Below, in pieces: positions 10,444 through 18,650 of a stretch of 64,000 bases of DNA (the stretch's first letter is position 1; each line of letters opens with the position of its first letter). Where the stretch lies: assembly GCF_014269035.2 (NCBI RefSeq), contig NZ_JABWRP020000017.1, positions 1 through 64,000 on the forward strand, in the 5' to 3' direction. Below the pieces are notes generated by a model. That model saw only the letters and a list, made by a program, of their open reading frames with translations. It was not told the DNA's origin and searched no databases. Position numbers and translations under genes: made by a program. The DNA is from Pseudomonas vlassakiae. GTDB taxonomy: Bacteria > Pseudomonadota > Gammaproteobacteria > Pseudomonadales > Pseudomonadaceae.

Positions 10444-10929
10444 ATGCGCAAGCTCGATCGTACCGATATCGGCATTCTCAACAGCCTCCAGGACAATGCC
10501 CGCATCACCAACGCGGAACTGGCGCGCTCGGTGAACCTGTCGCCGACGCCCTGTTTCAACCGGGTCAAGGCCATGGAGGAGCTGGGCGTGATCCGCCAGC
10601 AGGTGACCTTGTTGTCCCCGGAAGTGCTGGGGCTGGATGTGAATGTGTTCATCCATGTCAGCCTGGAGAAGCAGGTCGAGCAGGCGTTGCACCGCTTTGA
10701 AGAAGAAATCGCCGAACGGCCCGAGGTGATGGAGTGCTACCTGATGACCGGGGACCCGGACTATCTGCTGCGCGTGCTGTTGCCGAGCATCCAGGCGCTG
10801 GAGCGGTTTCTCGATTACCTGACGCGGTTGCCGGGGGTGGCCAATATCCGCTCCAGCTTTGCCCTCAAGCAGGTGCGCTACAAGACGGCGTTGCCGTTGC
10901 CCTCCAATGGCATGACCTTGCGGGAGTAG
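10444..10929 (+). CDS. bkdR: Lrp/AsnC family activator of the bkd operon
   Basis: This 161-residue regulator has an N-terminal winged helix-turn-helix (about 5-55, NARITNAELARSVNLSPTPCFNRVKAMEE) and a C-terminal Lrp ligand-binding/oligomerisation domain (about 65-145, with MTGDPDYLLRVLL). It is known in P. putida to activate bkdA1A2B-lpdV in response to branched-chain amino acids. It sits divergently next to its target operon, which makes the assignment firm. Confidence 0.95.
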   Translation: MRKLDRTDIGILNSLQDNARITNAELARSVNLSPTPCFNRVKAMEELGVIRQQVTLLSPEVLGLDVNVFIHVSLEKQVEQALHRFEEEIAERPEVMECYLMTGDPDYLLRVLLPSIQALERFLDYLTRLPGVANIRSSFALKQVRYKTALPLPSNGMTLRE

Positions 10930-10938
10930 TGTTCACCA

Positions 10939-10980
10939 GTGCCGGCCTCTTCGCGGGCGAGCCCGCGAAGAGGCCGGCAC
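10939..10980. repeat. Perfect 19-bp palindrome (REP-like, likely bidirectional stop)
   Basis: The arms at 10939-10957 and 10962-10980 are exact complements around a four-base loop. The core GCGGG..CCCGC with GGCCTCTTCG flanks is the common Pseudomonas REP form. It follows the bkdR stop by nine bases and may end its transcript. Confidence 0.7.
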
Positions 10981-10989
10981 AGTCATACC

Positions 10990-11017
10990 GAGGGTGCTTG
11001 ATATTTTAAACACCCTC
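10990..11017. promoter_or_regulatory. Inverted repeat before the glutamine synthetase-like gene
   Basis: GAGGGTG and CACCCTC arms flank a 14-base AT-rich centre (CTTGATATTTTAAA). It lies about 45-70 bases before the start of the next gene and could be an operator overlapping the promoter. No known regulator is recognised. Confidence 0.35.
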
Positions 11018-11040
11018 AGCCTATGTTGTTGTCAGCCTAT

Positions 11041-11048
11041 AACAACAA
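11041..11048 (+). promoter_or_regulatory. Possible Crc/Hfq catabolite activity motif over a ribosome site
   Basis: AACAACAA matches AANAANAA exactly and overlaps the AAGGA ribosome site of the gene starting at 11060. It also forms the right arm of a small TGTTGTT/AACAACA hairpin (11024-11047). Confidence 0.45.
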
Positions 11049-11059
11049 GGACAAGCGTC

Positions 11060-12403
11060 ATGACCACCGCCGCCCACCGCTCGCTGGCCGAGCACCTCCA
11101 GGGCATCGACCAGATCGAATGCGTCACCCCCGACCTCAACGGCGTTCCCCGCGGCAAGGTGATGACCGCCGAGGGCTTCCTCGAAGGCCGCCGCCTGCAA
11201 ATGGCCCGGGGGGTGCTGCTGCAATGCATCATGGGCGGCTACCCGCCGGCGCGTTTCTATGGCAGTGATGACGGCGACCTGGCGCTGGTGGCGGAGCCCT
11301 CGCAGATTCACCGGCTGCCCTGGAGCGAAGAAGGGCTGGCGCTGGCCATCTGTGACGCCAATGAGCTGGATGGCCGGCCCTCGGCGCTGTCCACCCGTGG
11401 TCAACTCAAGGCGGTGATCGCCCGTTACGCCGCCTTGGGCCTGGCACCGGTGGTGGCGACCGAACTGGAGTTCTTCGTTTTCGCCCCCAACACCGACCCG
11501 CAGCAACCCTTCCTGCCACCGGTTGGCAAGGATGGCCGCCGCGAGCTTGGCCATTCGGCATTCAGCGTCAGCTCCAACAATGGCCTGCGTGCGTTTTTCC
11601 AGGAGGTCTACCAGTGCATGGCGGCCTTGGGCCTGCCGCGTGACACCTTCATGCATGAAATGGGCGTGAGCCAGTTCGAGATCAATTTATTGCACGGCGA
11701 CCCCTTGCTGCTGGCCGACCAGACTTTCCTGTTCAAGCACCTGCTCAAGGAGGTGGCGCTCAAGCACGGTCTGAGCGTGGTGTGCATGGCCAAGCCATTG
11801 GCGCACACCCCGGGCAGCTCCATGCACATTCACCAGAGCGTCGTGGAAATCGCCAGTGGGCGTAATGTGTTCAGCGACGAGCAAGGCCAGCCGACCGATG
11901 CCTTCTATCACTTCATCGGCGGTCAGCAGGCGTGCATGGCCGACTTCACCGCGCTGTTCGCGCCCAACGTCAACTCCTACCAGCGTCTGTGCCACCCCTA
12001 CGCTTCGCCGAACAATGCCTGCTGGTCCGAAGACAACCGCGCGGCCGGCCTGCGCATTCCGGCCAGTGCCCCGGTGGCGCGGCGGGTCGAGAACCGCCTG
12101 CCGGGTGCCGACGCCAACCCCTACCTGGCCATTGCGGCCAGCCTGGCCGCCGGCCTGCACGGTATCGAGCAGCGCCTGCAGCCTGCCCCGGCGATCCAGG
12201 GCGAGTTCGAGGTGCCGCAAGCCCTGAGCCTGCCGTGCACCCTGCATGCGGCGCTCGAACGTCTCAAGCGCAGCGCCCTGGCGCGGGAACTGTTCGGCAG
12301 CGAGTTCATCGAAGGCTACATTGCCAGCAAGACCCTGGAACTGACCGACTTCTTCAACGAGATCACCCCCTGGGAGCGGCGCGTGCTGGCAGCACAGGCC
12401 TGA
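11060..12403 (+). CDS. Glutamine synthetase-like gamma-glutamyl ligase
   Basis: This 447-residue protein belongs to the glutamine synthetase superfamily and resembles gamma-glutamylpolyamine synthetases (PuuA/SpuI type) more than GlnA. An N-terminal beta-grasp segment (about 15-105) precedes the catalytic domain, with metal/ATP motifs TELEFFVF, MHEMGVSQFEINL, GSSMHIHQS and the Arg-rich APVARRVENRLPGADANPYL. ATG at 11060 has AAGGA at the right distance. An upstream in-frame ATG at 10994 would add 22 unrelated residues. The amine substrate cannot be told from sequence. It neighbours bkdR but is separated from it by a palindrome. Confidence 0.82.
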   Translation: MTTAAHRSLAEHLQGIDQIECVTPDLNGVPRGKVMTAEGFLEGRRLQMARGVLLQCIMGGYPPARFYGSDDGDLALVAEPSQIHRLPWSEEGLALAICDANELDGRPSALSTRGQLKAVIARYAALGLAPVVATELEFFVFAPNTDPQQPFLPPVGKDGRRELGHSAFSVSSNNGLRAFFQEVYQCMAALGLPRDTFMHEMGVSQFEINLLHGDPLLLADQTFLFKHLLKEVALKHGLSVVCMAKPLAHTPGSSMHIHQSVVEIASGRNVFSDEQGQPTDAFYHFIGGQQACMADFTALFAPNVNSYQRLCHPYASPNNACWSEDNRAAGLRIPASAPVARRVENRLPGADANPYLAIAASLAAGLHGIEQRLQPAPAIQGEFEVPQALSLPCTLHAALERLKRSALARELFGSEFIEGYIASKTLELTDFFNEITPWERRVLAAQA

Positions 12404-12429
12404 TCGCGACACAATCGGCACTGGACGCG

Positions 12430-12458
12430 CCCCTGTCCGCTTATTTGGCGGGCAGGGG
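12430..12458 (+). terminator. Hairpin after the glutamine synthetase-like gene
   Basis: An 11-bp stem (CCCCTGTCCGC pairing with GCGGGCAGGGG, one wobble) surrounds a seven-base T-rich loop. There is no clear T tract, so termination is uncertain. Confidence 0.35.
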
Positions 12459-12533
12459 ACTGCGCCGTGGCCATTTTGCTTTTATGCTTGCCAGCAAGCC
12501 AACGCCACCTGACCACGGAGCTCGACGGGACGT

Positions 12534-13877
12534 ATGCGAAACATCTGGAAGCCCTTTCAGTCGTTGTATTTCGCCGCCTTGATGATGTTGATCGGCTCGG
12601 GCCTGCTCAGTACCTACCTGGCGCTGCGCCTGGCGGCCGATCATGTCGATAGCCTGTGGGTCGGTGCCTTGATGGCTGCCAACTACTTCGGCCTGGCCGT
12701 GGGCGGCAAGGTCGGCCACCGGCTGATCGGCCGGGTAGGGCACATCAGGGCCTATGCCACGTGCGCTGGCATCGTCTGCGCGGCGGTGCTGGGGCATGGC
12801 ATGACCAGCTGGTTGCCGGTGTGGGTCGGGCTGCGGATGATCGTTGGCCTGGGGATGATGTGCCAGTACATGGTGATCGAGAGCTGGCTCAATGAGCAGG
12901 CCGAGGCCAAGCACCGAGGGGCGGTGTTCAGTGGCTACATGATTGCCTCCTACCTTGGCCTGGTGCTTGGCCAGCTGATCCTGGTGGTGCACCCGCAACT
13001 GGGCCCGGAACTGCTGATGCTGGTGGCCATGTGCTTCGCCCTGTGCCTGGTGCCGGTGGCGATGACCCGGCGCATCCACCCGGCGCCCCTGCGTCCGGCA
13101 CCGATGGAGCCCAAGTTCTTCATCAAGCGGGTACCACAGTCGCTCAGTACGGTGCTGGGGTCAGGCCTGATCGTCGGTTCGTTCTATGGCCTGGCGCCGC
13201 TGTACGCCTCCAGCCAGGGCTTGTCGACCGAGCAGATCGGTCTGTTCATGGGGTGCTGCATCTTTGCCGGGCTGCTGGTGCAGTGGCCCTTGGGCTGGTT
13301 GTCCGACCGCTACGACCGGGCGGTGTTGATCCGCAGCGTTGCGATAGGCCTGGCGCTGGCTTCGGTGCCGCTGGCGTTGCTGCCAAGCGTGCCGCTGGAG
13401 GTGCTGTTCAGCATTGGCTTCGTGATTTCATTGTTGCAGTTCTGCCTGTACCCGCTGGCCGTGGCGTTTTCCAATGACCATGTGGAGAGCGAGCGGCGGG
13501 TGTCGCTGACGGCCATGCTGCTGGTCACCTATGGCGTCGGTGCCTGTATCGGGCCGCTGGCGGCGGGGGTGCTGATGAAGGTGCTGGGGGCGCAGATGCT
13601 CTATGCGTTCTTTGCGTTCTTCGCGTTGGTACTGGTGTGGCGCATCCGGCCGAAGGCGGTGACCGGGCTGCACCAGGTGCAGGATGCGCCGTTGGGGCAC
13701 GTGGCGATGCCGGCGGCGGGTTCGCCATTGTCGGCAGCGCTTGACCCGCGGGTGGATGAGCAGACGGTGCAGGACGTGATGCAGGCGCCGGTGGCGGCTG
13801 AGGATACCGAGGATGAGCAGAAGGCTGAGCCGGTGGTAGAGGCTCGGCCTGAGGATGAGGTCAGCAAGTCGGTTTGA
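12534..13877 (+). CDS. MFS transporter (YcaD-like) with acidic C-terminal tail
   Basis: This is a major facilitator superfamily inner-membrane protein of 447 residues with about twelve hydrophobic helices in residues 10-375. The loop after helix 2 (GGKVGHRLIGRVGHIRAYA) and its repeat after helix 8 (GWLSDRYDRAVLIR) are MFS signatures. The family resembles E. coli YcaD. The last ~70 residues are a non-membrane tail rich in Glu, Asp and Ala. Its substrate is unknown. A bidirectional terminator separates it from convergent flgZ. Confidence 0.8.
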   Translation: MRNIWKPFQSLYFAALMMLIGSGLLSTYLALRLAADHVDSLWVGALMAANYFGLAVGGKVGHRLIGRVGHIRAYATCAGIVCAAVLGHGMTSWLPVWVGLRMIVGLGMMCQYMVIESWLNEQAEAKHRGAVFSGYMIASYLGLVLGQLILVVHPQLGPELLMLVAMCFALCLVPVAMTRRIHPAPLRPAPMEPKFFIKRVPQSLSTVLGSGLIVGSFYGLAPLYASSQGLSTEQIGLFMGCCIFAGLLVQWPLGWLSDRYDRAVLIRSVAIGLALASVPLALLPSVPLEVLFSIGFVISLLQFCLYPLAVAFSNDHVESERRVSLTAMLLVTYGVGACIGPLAAGVLMKVLGAQMLYAFFAFFALVLVWRIRPKAVTGLHQVQDAPLGHVAMPAAGSPLSAALDPRVDEQTVQDVMQAPVAAEDTEDEQKAEPVVEARPEDEVSKSV

Positions 13878-13895
13878 GCGTTGTACTGACCTGTT

Positions 13896-13986
13896 CCGGC
13901 CTCTTCGCGGGTAAACCCGCTCCCACAGGGACCGCACCGTTTTTTGGAAACTTGTATGCAACCTGTAGGAGCGAAGAGGCCGGTCC
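13896..13986. repeat. Pair of REP elements
   Basis: GGCCTCTTCGCGGGTAAACC with a CCGCTCCCACAGGG tail, then an inverted partial copy (CCTGTAGGAGCGAAGAGGCCGG). This is the typical Pseudomonas REP arrangement. Confidence 0.75.
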
Positions 13987-14001
13987 TGCAAACCTCAAAC
14001 A

Positions 14002-14028
14002 AAAACGCCACCCGGTAGGTGGCGTTTT
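14002..14028. terminator. Bidirectional rho-independent terminator
   Basis: The AAAACGCCACC stem pairs exactly with GGTGGCGTTTT around a five-base loop. A and T tracts on the two sides serve the convergent MFS and flgZ genes. Confidence 0.85.
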
Positions 14029-14043
14029 GCATTCAAGGGCCGA

Positions 14044-14787
14044 TCAGTAGTCGTCCTTGTCGAACCGCCGCGCCTCACGTTGCAGCTGGTAGACAAAACT
14101 CTCGACCTTGCGCTGTGCCTGGCCATTGAGGTTGTGGAAACGCACACCGGCGAAGGTCGTGTTGATCCGCTCTTCATAGTGCAGATGGCGCAGCTCGACC
14201 ATGGTGTCTACCAGGCCCAGCGGGTTGCTGGCCTTGAAACGCTCGTACACCTGGCCCAGTTGCAGGCGGTCCTCGACATTGCCCTCGAAGCGCAATTTGC
14301 AGCCGGTGGCAGAGATGTCCAGCAGCTTGCCGCGCAAGGCGCCGTTACCCTTGAGGTAGCTGCCGTCGAGAATGATGTCGACCAGTTGCGACAGCTTCAG
14401 CGCGGCGCGGAAGGCATTGCGACGCTGGTGGTAGGTCATCTCTTCGGGCATCGCGCCACGGTAGCAGCGGTGGCCGTCGACTTCGCTGATCTTCAGTTCA
14501 TGATTGCACTCCCACGCGATGCGCACACCGTCATGGAAGCCTTCGACGCGGAACGGTTCGCCGTTCTCGATGAATTTTTCGCCGTCGCGCGGGATCATTT
14601 CGTCCAGCGCCAGGACATTGCTGTCACGGTCCACATGCACCACATAGCTCTGGAACCGCTGGCTGCGCTCGTGGAAGGTGATGATCAACGGATCATGGCT
14701 TTCTTGTAGCTGGCGCAGGTTGGCCGCGATCTCCAAGGGCGTGTTCAGCACCTTCGGCGGTTGCGGGGCATCGGTTTCATTGAACAC
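14044..14787 (-). CDS. flgZ: c-di-GMP-binding flagellar brake protein (YcgR-type, PilZ domain)
   Basis: This 247-residue protein has an N-terminal YcgR-like domain (about 15-115) and a C-terminal PilZ domain (about 120-240). The c-di-GMP motifs are intact: RNAFR (RxxxR) and DISATG (D/NxSxxG). In pseudomonads FlgZ binds c-di-GMP and acts on the motor to restrain swimming/swarming. It lies downstream of flgM-flgN and is probably co-transcribed with them, linking the late flagellar regulon to c-di-GMP. Confidence 0.92.
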   Translation of the reverse strand: MFNETDAPQPPKVLNTPLEIAANLRQLQESHDPLIITFHERSQRFQSYVVHVDRDSNVLALDEMIPRDGEKFIENGEPFRVEGFHDGVRIAWECNHELKISEVDGHRCYRGAMPEEMTYHQRRNAFRAALKLSQLVDIILDGSYLKGNGALRGKLLDISATGCKLRFEGNVEDRLQLGQVYERFKASNPLGLVDTMVELRHLHYEERINTTFAGVRFHNLNGQAQRKVESFVYQLQREARRFDKDDY

Positions 14788-14867
14788 GGGTTTTCAATCT
14801 CCAGGCAAAAACGACACACGCAAGTAACGGCATTTTGCCAGTATGTTCCGTGCCTTGATAGAAGTAA

Positions 14868-15335
14868 TCACACTTGGCTGAGCGCCCGGGGCTTGGCAAG
14901 TGGAGAAGTGGCGCCACGGCTGTCGTAGAGCGACGGTGCTTCGCCACCCTGAAGGATTCTGATCTGGTTGGCCGTGACGTGTTGTTGCACCTGGATGATC
15001 CGGCCATTGGTCTCGTTGACCTTCTGGCAGGCATCCATCAGCTGGGTCAGCACATCGAGCTGCTGCATGATCAGCTCGCCGTTGTCCGATTGTGCCGCCA
15101 ATGCCTGCACGCCGGCACGGTTGGCGCTCAGGCCAAGGCTGGCAAGCAGGTTGTTGCGGCGCATGCCTTGCTGCTCGAGCAGGACGATCAGCGACTGCTT
15201 GCGGGCGAGGATGCCCTCCAGCGGCGCCATGTCGCGACCGTGCAAGGCCACTGACTCCTGCTGGAGCAGGTCGAGCAGTTCCTGGGTCGGAGCGATGTCG
15301 TCTTCGATCAGTTGCAGCAAAGTGATGTCGTGCAT
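14868..15335 (-). CDS. flgN: Flagellar export chaperone FlgN
   Basis: This 155-residue, mostly helical, glutamine- and leucine-rich protein is the chaperone for the hook-filament junction proteins FlgK and FlgL. It begins MHDITLLQLIEDDIAPTQEL. Position directly after flgM supports the call. The low-complexity C-terminus (from about 130) probably carries the substrate-binding part, as in other FlgN proteins. Confidence 0.9.
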   Translation of the reverse strand: MHDITLLQLIEDDIAPTQELLDLLQQESVALHGRDMAPLEGILARKQSLIVLLEQQGMRRNNLLASLGLSANRAGVQALAAQSDNGELIMQQLDVLTQLMDACQKVNETNGRIIQVQQHVTANQIRILQGGEAPSLYDSRGATSPLAKPRALSQV

Positions 15336-15385
15336 GGCTAACTCTTGGCTTTACATAGCGTCCGTGAAGTCAGCGCGCCGAACGG

Positions 15386-15700
15386 TCAGCGCTGGGCTTC
15401 GAAATCGAGCAGTTTGCTGGCGACGCGGCCGGCATCGACCTGGTAGCTGCCGTCGGCGATCGCCTGCTTCAACTGGGCCACCCGGGCACTGTTGACGACG
15501 GGCTGGTCGCGCAGCTTGTCGCTCACCTTTTGCAACTGCTGGGCCTCTTGGCTGAGGTGTACCGCTTCTCCGCTGGCGCTGGCGCTTTTTGGCGCTTCTT
15601 GGGTTTCGCCGGTTTTCTCGGCGTTGCCGGACGTGGTGTTGCCACGAACGCCGCCCGTAATGGACGGAGAATTATTCAAACGACTGAAGTCGATGACCAT
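15386..15700 (-). CDS. flgM: Anti-sigma-28 factor FlgM
   Basis: This 104-residue protein starts MVIDFSRLNNSPSITGG and has a disordered N-terminal half and a helical C-terminal sigma-28-binding half (about 45-104, with HLSQEAQQLQKVSDKLRDQ). It holds FliA inactive until the hook is complete, when it is exported. A strong sigma-28 type promoter lies just upstream, fitting autoregulation through FliA. It is the first gene of flgM-flgN-flgZ. Confidence 0.94.
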   Translation of the reverse strand: MVIDFSRLNNSPSITGGVRGNTTSGNAEKTGETQEAPKSASASGEAVHLSQEAQQLQKVSDKLRDQPVVNSARVAQLKQAIADGSYQVDAGRVASKLLDFEAQR

Positions 15701-15736
15701 GATCAGAAACCTCTGGGTATTTGGACGCTTGCCTTG

Positions 15737-15763
15737 TTTTCGGCCAACCCGAAAGAAACTTTA
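15737..15763 (-). promoter_or_regulatory. Sigma-28 (FliA) promoter of flgM
   Basis: The minus strand reads TAAAGTTT, 11 bases, GCCGAAAA, close to the TAAAGTTT-N11-GCCGATAA consensus, 37 bases before the flgM ATG. Confidence 0.85.
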
Positions 15764-15852
15764 GGCGTAAATGCATAGCCGCCTGTCAGCAAGCTCGCGA
15801 ACCCGTGTTCTGACACAGTTTAGGAAAAGCGGTTCCTCACCGCCAGCGCAAT

Positions 15853-16605
15853 CTACATGGCGACCTCGACCTGCCCGGGGCCGGTGACACGGGCTTTTAC
15901 CACGCGCTGCGAATTGAGGTTGCGCACGCGGATCTGTTCGCCCTGGCCGCCCTTGGCCAAGGCTTCGCCAGGCATGCGCACGCTCAAGGTGCCGCTGCGC
16001 GCGGTGATCACCACATGATCGCCTTTACGCACCACTTCGGCTTGCTCCAGGTGCTGCGGCGTGAGGACCTGGTCGAGTACGGTCGGGCGCAGCATCTTCA
16101 TGCCGACCGCCTGGTCGAGGTCGGTGAGAAAGCCCTGGGGCAGCGTGCCGACGTCACGCTCGCGCAGGGCCACGTCAGCTTCGCCAACGACGTTGTCGCG
16201 CTTGAGCGGGCGGGTCACCACCACCACATCGCGGAACAGCTTCACGGTTGCCGGCACGAAGATGGTCCACGGCGCGCTGCCGTCACAGCGGACCCGCACG
16301 GTGACCCGGCCCAGCGGTTGCGCCGGGCTCTCCAGCGAGGCGTCCAGCTGCTGGCTGCACAGTGGCATGCGCAGACGCGGATCGAGCGGGTTGACCTGGA
16401 TTTCGTAGCGCCCGGGCGTCTGGGTGGTGGCCAGGTAATCCTCGACACTGAATTCAAGAAACCCTTGGGTGACACCGATAAGCTGTTCAGGCAAGGTAAC
16501 CGCATCCGCCAGCGTGCGAACGCCGGGTGCCAGCAGGCACAGCGCGGCGAGCGTGCCGCTCAGCAGGCGCGTCAGTCGTCGGAAATTTGTCGTTTTCGTG
16601 TACAT
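15853..16605 (-). CDS. flgA: Flagellar P-ring assembly chaperone FlgA
   Basis: This 250-residue periplasmic protein assists FlgI P-ring assembly around the rod. A signal peptide (RLLSGTLAALCLLAPGVRTLA) is followed by the SAF-type domain in the C-terminal half (about 125-248). The ATG at 16605 is chosen because it directly precedes the signal peptide; an ATG at 16671 would lie upstream of the sigma-54 box. The resulting leader is only a few bases long. It is divergent from cheV. Confidence 0.92.
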   Translation of the reverse strand: MYTKTTNFRRLTRLLSGTLAALCLLAPGVRTLADAVTLPEQLIGVTQGFLEFSVEDYLATTQTPGRYEIQVNPLDPRLRMPLCSQQLDASLESPAQPLGRVTVRVRCDGSAPWTIFVPATVKLFRDVVVVTRPLKRDNVVGEADVALRERDVGTLPQGFLTDLDQAVGMKMLRPTVLDQVLTPQHLEQAEVVRKGDHVVITARSGTLSVRMPGEALAKGGQGEQIRVRNLNSQRVVKARVTGPGQVEVAM

Positions 16606-16610
16606 GGCGC

Positions 16611-16637
16611 TCAAAAAAGCAAAGCCCGTGCCGACTT
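16611..16637 (+). promoter_or_regulatory. Possible sigma-28 promoter of cheV
   Basis: TCAAAAAA, 11 bases, GCCGACTT. The -10 half is good and the -35 half is weaker. It overlaps the opposing flgA sigma-54 box and lies 46 bases before the cheV ATG. Confidence 0.4.
16618..16634 (-). promoter_or_regulatory. Sigma-54 promoter of flgA
   Basis: The minus strand reads TCGGCACGGGCTTTGCT, matching the -24/-12 consensus except for one base (YTGGCACGRNNNTTGCW). Confidence 0.7.
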
Positions 16638-16683
16638 GGTGGTCATGTAGCACCAAAAAGGCAGAACGCATAAGGAGTCAGGC

Positions 16684-17613
16684 ATGGCGGGGGTAATGGA
16701 TTCAGTCAACCAGCGCACGCAGCTGGTTGGGCAGAATCGCCTGGAATTGCTGCTGTTCCGTCTCAACGGGGCGCAGCTATACGGCATCAACGTGTTCAAG
16801 GTTCGCGAAGTGCTGCAGTGTCCGGAGCTGACCGTGCTGCCCAAGTCGCACCCGGTGGTGCGAGGCGTGGCCAACATTCGCGGGGCGACCATCCCGATCC
16901 TCGACCTGTCGATGGCGACCGGCCTGCCGGGGTTGCAGGAAGACACGCGCAACAGCTTCGTGATCATCACCGAGTACAACACCAAGACCCAAGGCTTCCT
17001 GGTGCACTCGGTCGAGCGCATCGTCAACATGAACTGGGAAGAGATCCATCCGCCACCCAAGGGCACGGGCCGCGACCACTACCTGACCGCCGTCACCCGG
17101 GTCGACAACCGCATGGTCGAGATCATCGATGTGGAGAAGGTGCTGGCCGAAGTGGCGCCATCGTCCGAGTCGGTGTCTGCCGGCGTGGTCGACGCCGAGG
17201 TGCAGGACAAGGCCACGCTGCTGCGGGTGCTGACCGTCGACGATTCGTCGGTGGCGCGCAAGCAGGTCAGCCGCTGCCTGCAGACGGTGGGGGTGGACGT
17301 GGTGGCGCTCAACGATGGCCGACAGGCGCTCGACTACCTGCGCAAGCTGGTGGAGGAGGGCAAAAAGCCGGAAGAAGAGTTCCTGATGATGATCTCCGAC
17401 ATTGAAATGCCGGAAATGGATGGCTATACGCTTACCGCAGAGATCCGCAGCGATCCGCGCATGCAAAAATTGCACATCTGCCTGCATACTTCGCTGTCCG
17501 GGGTATTCAACCAGGCGATGGTCAAGAAGGTCGGGGCGGATGATTTCCTGGCCAAGTTCAAGCCGGACGACCTGGCCCAGCGCGTGGTCGACCGGATCAA
17601 GGCAGCGAATTGA
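16684..17613 (+). CDS. cheV: Chemotaxis coupling protein CheV
   Basis: This 309-residue protein fuses a CheW-like domain (about 15-165, starting ELLLFRLNGAQLYGINVFKVREV) to a response-regulator receiver (about 178-305). The phosphorylation Asp lies in MMISDIEMPEMDGYT. CheV couples chemoreceptors to CheA and adapts the signal. ATAAGGAG lies before the ATG. It is followed by cheR, probably in one operon, and fits the CheV3/CheR pair found next to flgA in pseudomonads. Confidence 0.94.
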   Translation: MAGVMDSVNQRTQLVGQNRLELLLFRLNGAQLYGINVFKVREVLQCPELTVLPKSHPVVRGVANIRGATIPILDLSMATGLPGLQEDTRNSFVIITEYNTKTQGFLVHSVERIVNMNWEEIHPPPKGTGRDHYLTAVTRVDNRMVEIIDVEKVLAEVAPSSESVSAGVVDAEVQDKATLLRVLTVDDSSVARKQVSRCLQTVGVDVVALNDGRQALDYLRKLVEEGKKPEEEFLMMISDIEMPEMDGYTLTAEIRSDPRMQKLHICLHTSLSGVFNQAMVKKVGADDFLAKFKPDDLAQRVVDRIKAAN

Positions 17614-17663
17614 AGCAGCCGGGGCATGTTTCCGGCACCAGTGATTTAAAAGAGGCGGCAGTA

Positions 17664-18491
17664 GTGTCTACGGGTAATTTGGAGTTCGAACAGTTCAGGG
17701 TCTTCCTGGAAAAAGCCTGTGGCATCCTGCTGGGCGAGAATAAGCAGTACCTGGTTTCCAGCCGTCTCAACAAGTTGATGGAGCAGCAGGGCATCAAGAG
17801 CCTGGGCGAGCTGGTGCAGCGGATCCAGACCCAGCCGCGGGGTGGCCTGCGCGAACAGGTAGTGGATGCGATGACCACCAACGAAACCCTGTGGTTTCGC
17901 GATACCTACCCGTTCGAAGTGCTGAAGAACAAGGTCATTCCCGAGTTCATCAGGAACAACCCCGGGCAGCGCCTGCGCATGTGGTCGGCGGCTTGCTCGT
18001 CGGGGCAGGAGCCGTACTCGATCTCGATGGCCATCGATGAGTTCGAGCGCAGCAACCTGGGTCAGTTGAAGATGGGGGCCCAGATCGTTGCCACCGACCT
18101 GTCCGGCTCGATGCTGACCAACTGCAAGACCGGTGAGTACGACAGCCTGGCCATCGCCCGTGGCCTGTCCCAGGAGCGTCTGCAGCGTTACTTCGACGCC
18201 AAGGGGCCGGGGCGCTGGGCAGTCAAGCCGGCAATCCGTAGCCGCGTCGAGTTCCGCTCGTTCAACCTGCTCGACAGCTATGCGAGCCTGGGCAAGTTCG
18301 ACATCGTGTTCTGTCGCAATGTGCTGATCTACTTCTCGGCGCAGGTGAAGAAGGACATCCTGATGCGTATCCACAGCACCCTGAAGCCCGGGGGCTACCT
18401 GTTCCTCGGCGCTTCGGAAGCGCTGAACGGGTTGCCGGACCATTACCAGATGGTCCAGTGCAGCCCGGGGATCATCTACCAGGCCAAGTGA
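17664..18491 (+). CDS. cheR: Chemotaxis protein methyltransferase CheR
   Basis: This 275-residue enzyme methylates glutamates of chemoreceptors using S-adenosylmethionine. It has the helical CheR N-domain (about 5-60) and the SAM-binding C-domain (about 75-270), with MWSAACSSGQEPYS, DIVFCRNVLIYF and LGASEALNG. GTG at 17664 (then STGNLEFEQF), preceded by AGAGGCGG, gives the usual length. A TTG overlapping the cheV stop at 17610 would add 18 residues and lacks a ribosome site. Confidence 0.95.
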   Translation: MSTGNLEFEQFRVFLEKACGILLGENKQYLVSSRLNKLMEQQGIKSLGELVQRIQTQPRGGLREQVVDAMTTNETLWFRDTYPFEVLKNKVIPEFIRNNPGQRLRMWSAACSSGQEPYSISMAIDEFERSNLGQLKMGAQIVATDLSGSMLTNCKTGEYDSLAIARGLSQERLQRYFDAKGPGRWAVKPAIRSRVEFRSFNLLDSYASLGKFDIVFCRNVLIYFSAQVKKDILMRIHSTLKPGGYLFLGASEALNGLPDHYQMVQCSPGIIYQAK

Positions 18492-18500
18492 ATGGGTGGG

Positions 18501-18650
18501 TCGAGCGCCGCTCGCGCGGCGCATCGCGGATGAATCCGCTCCCACAAACCATGCGCCGAGGCAGGCGACCGTGGCGTAACAGGTTCGGCACGTTGCAACA
18601 AACTGTAGGAGCGGATTTATCCGCGAAGCGCCGTGCGGGCGGCGCTCGAT
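18501..18650. repeat. Inverted pair of REP elements
   Basis: A TCGAGCGCCGC...GCGGATGAATCCGCTCCCAC element (18501-18547) is followed by an inverted copy (18603-18650, TGTAGGAGCGGATTTATCCG...GGCGGCGCTCGA). They fill the first part of the 404-base gap between cheR and flgB. The rest of that gap holds AT-richer sequence and the flgB promoter; no gene is seen. Confidence 0.75.

Noticed and set aside
18501..18650. REP pairs as the start of a CRISPR array
   Set aside because: Only two inverted copies occur, with no regular spacers and no cas genes.
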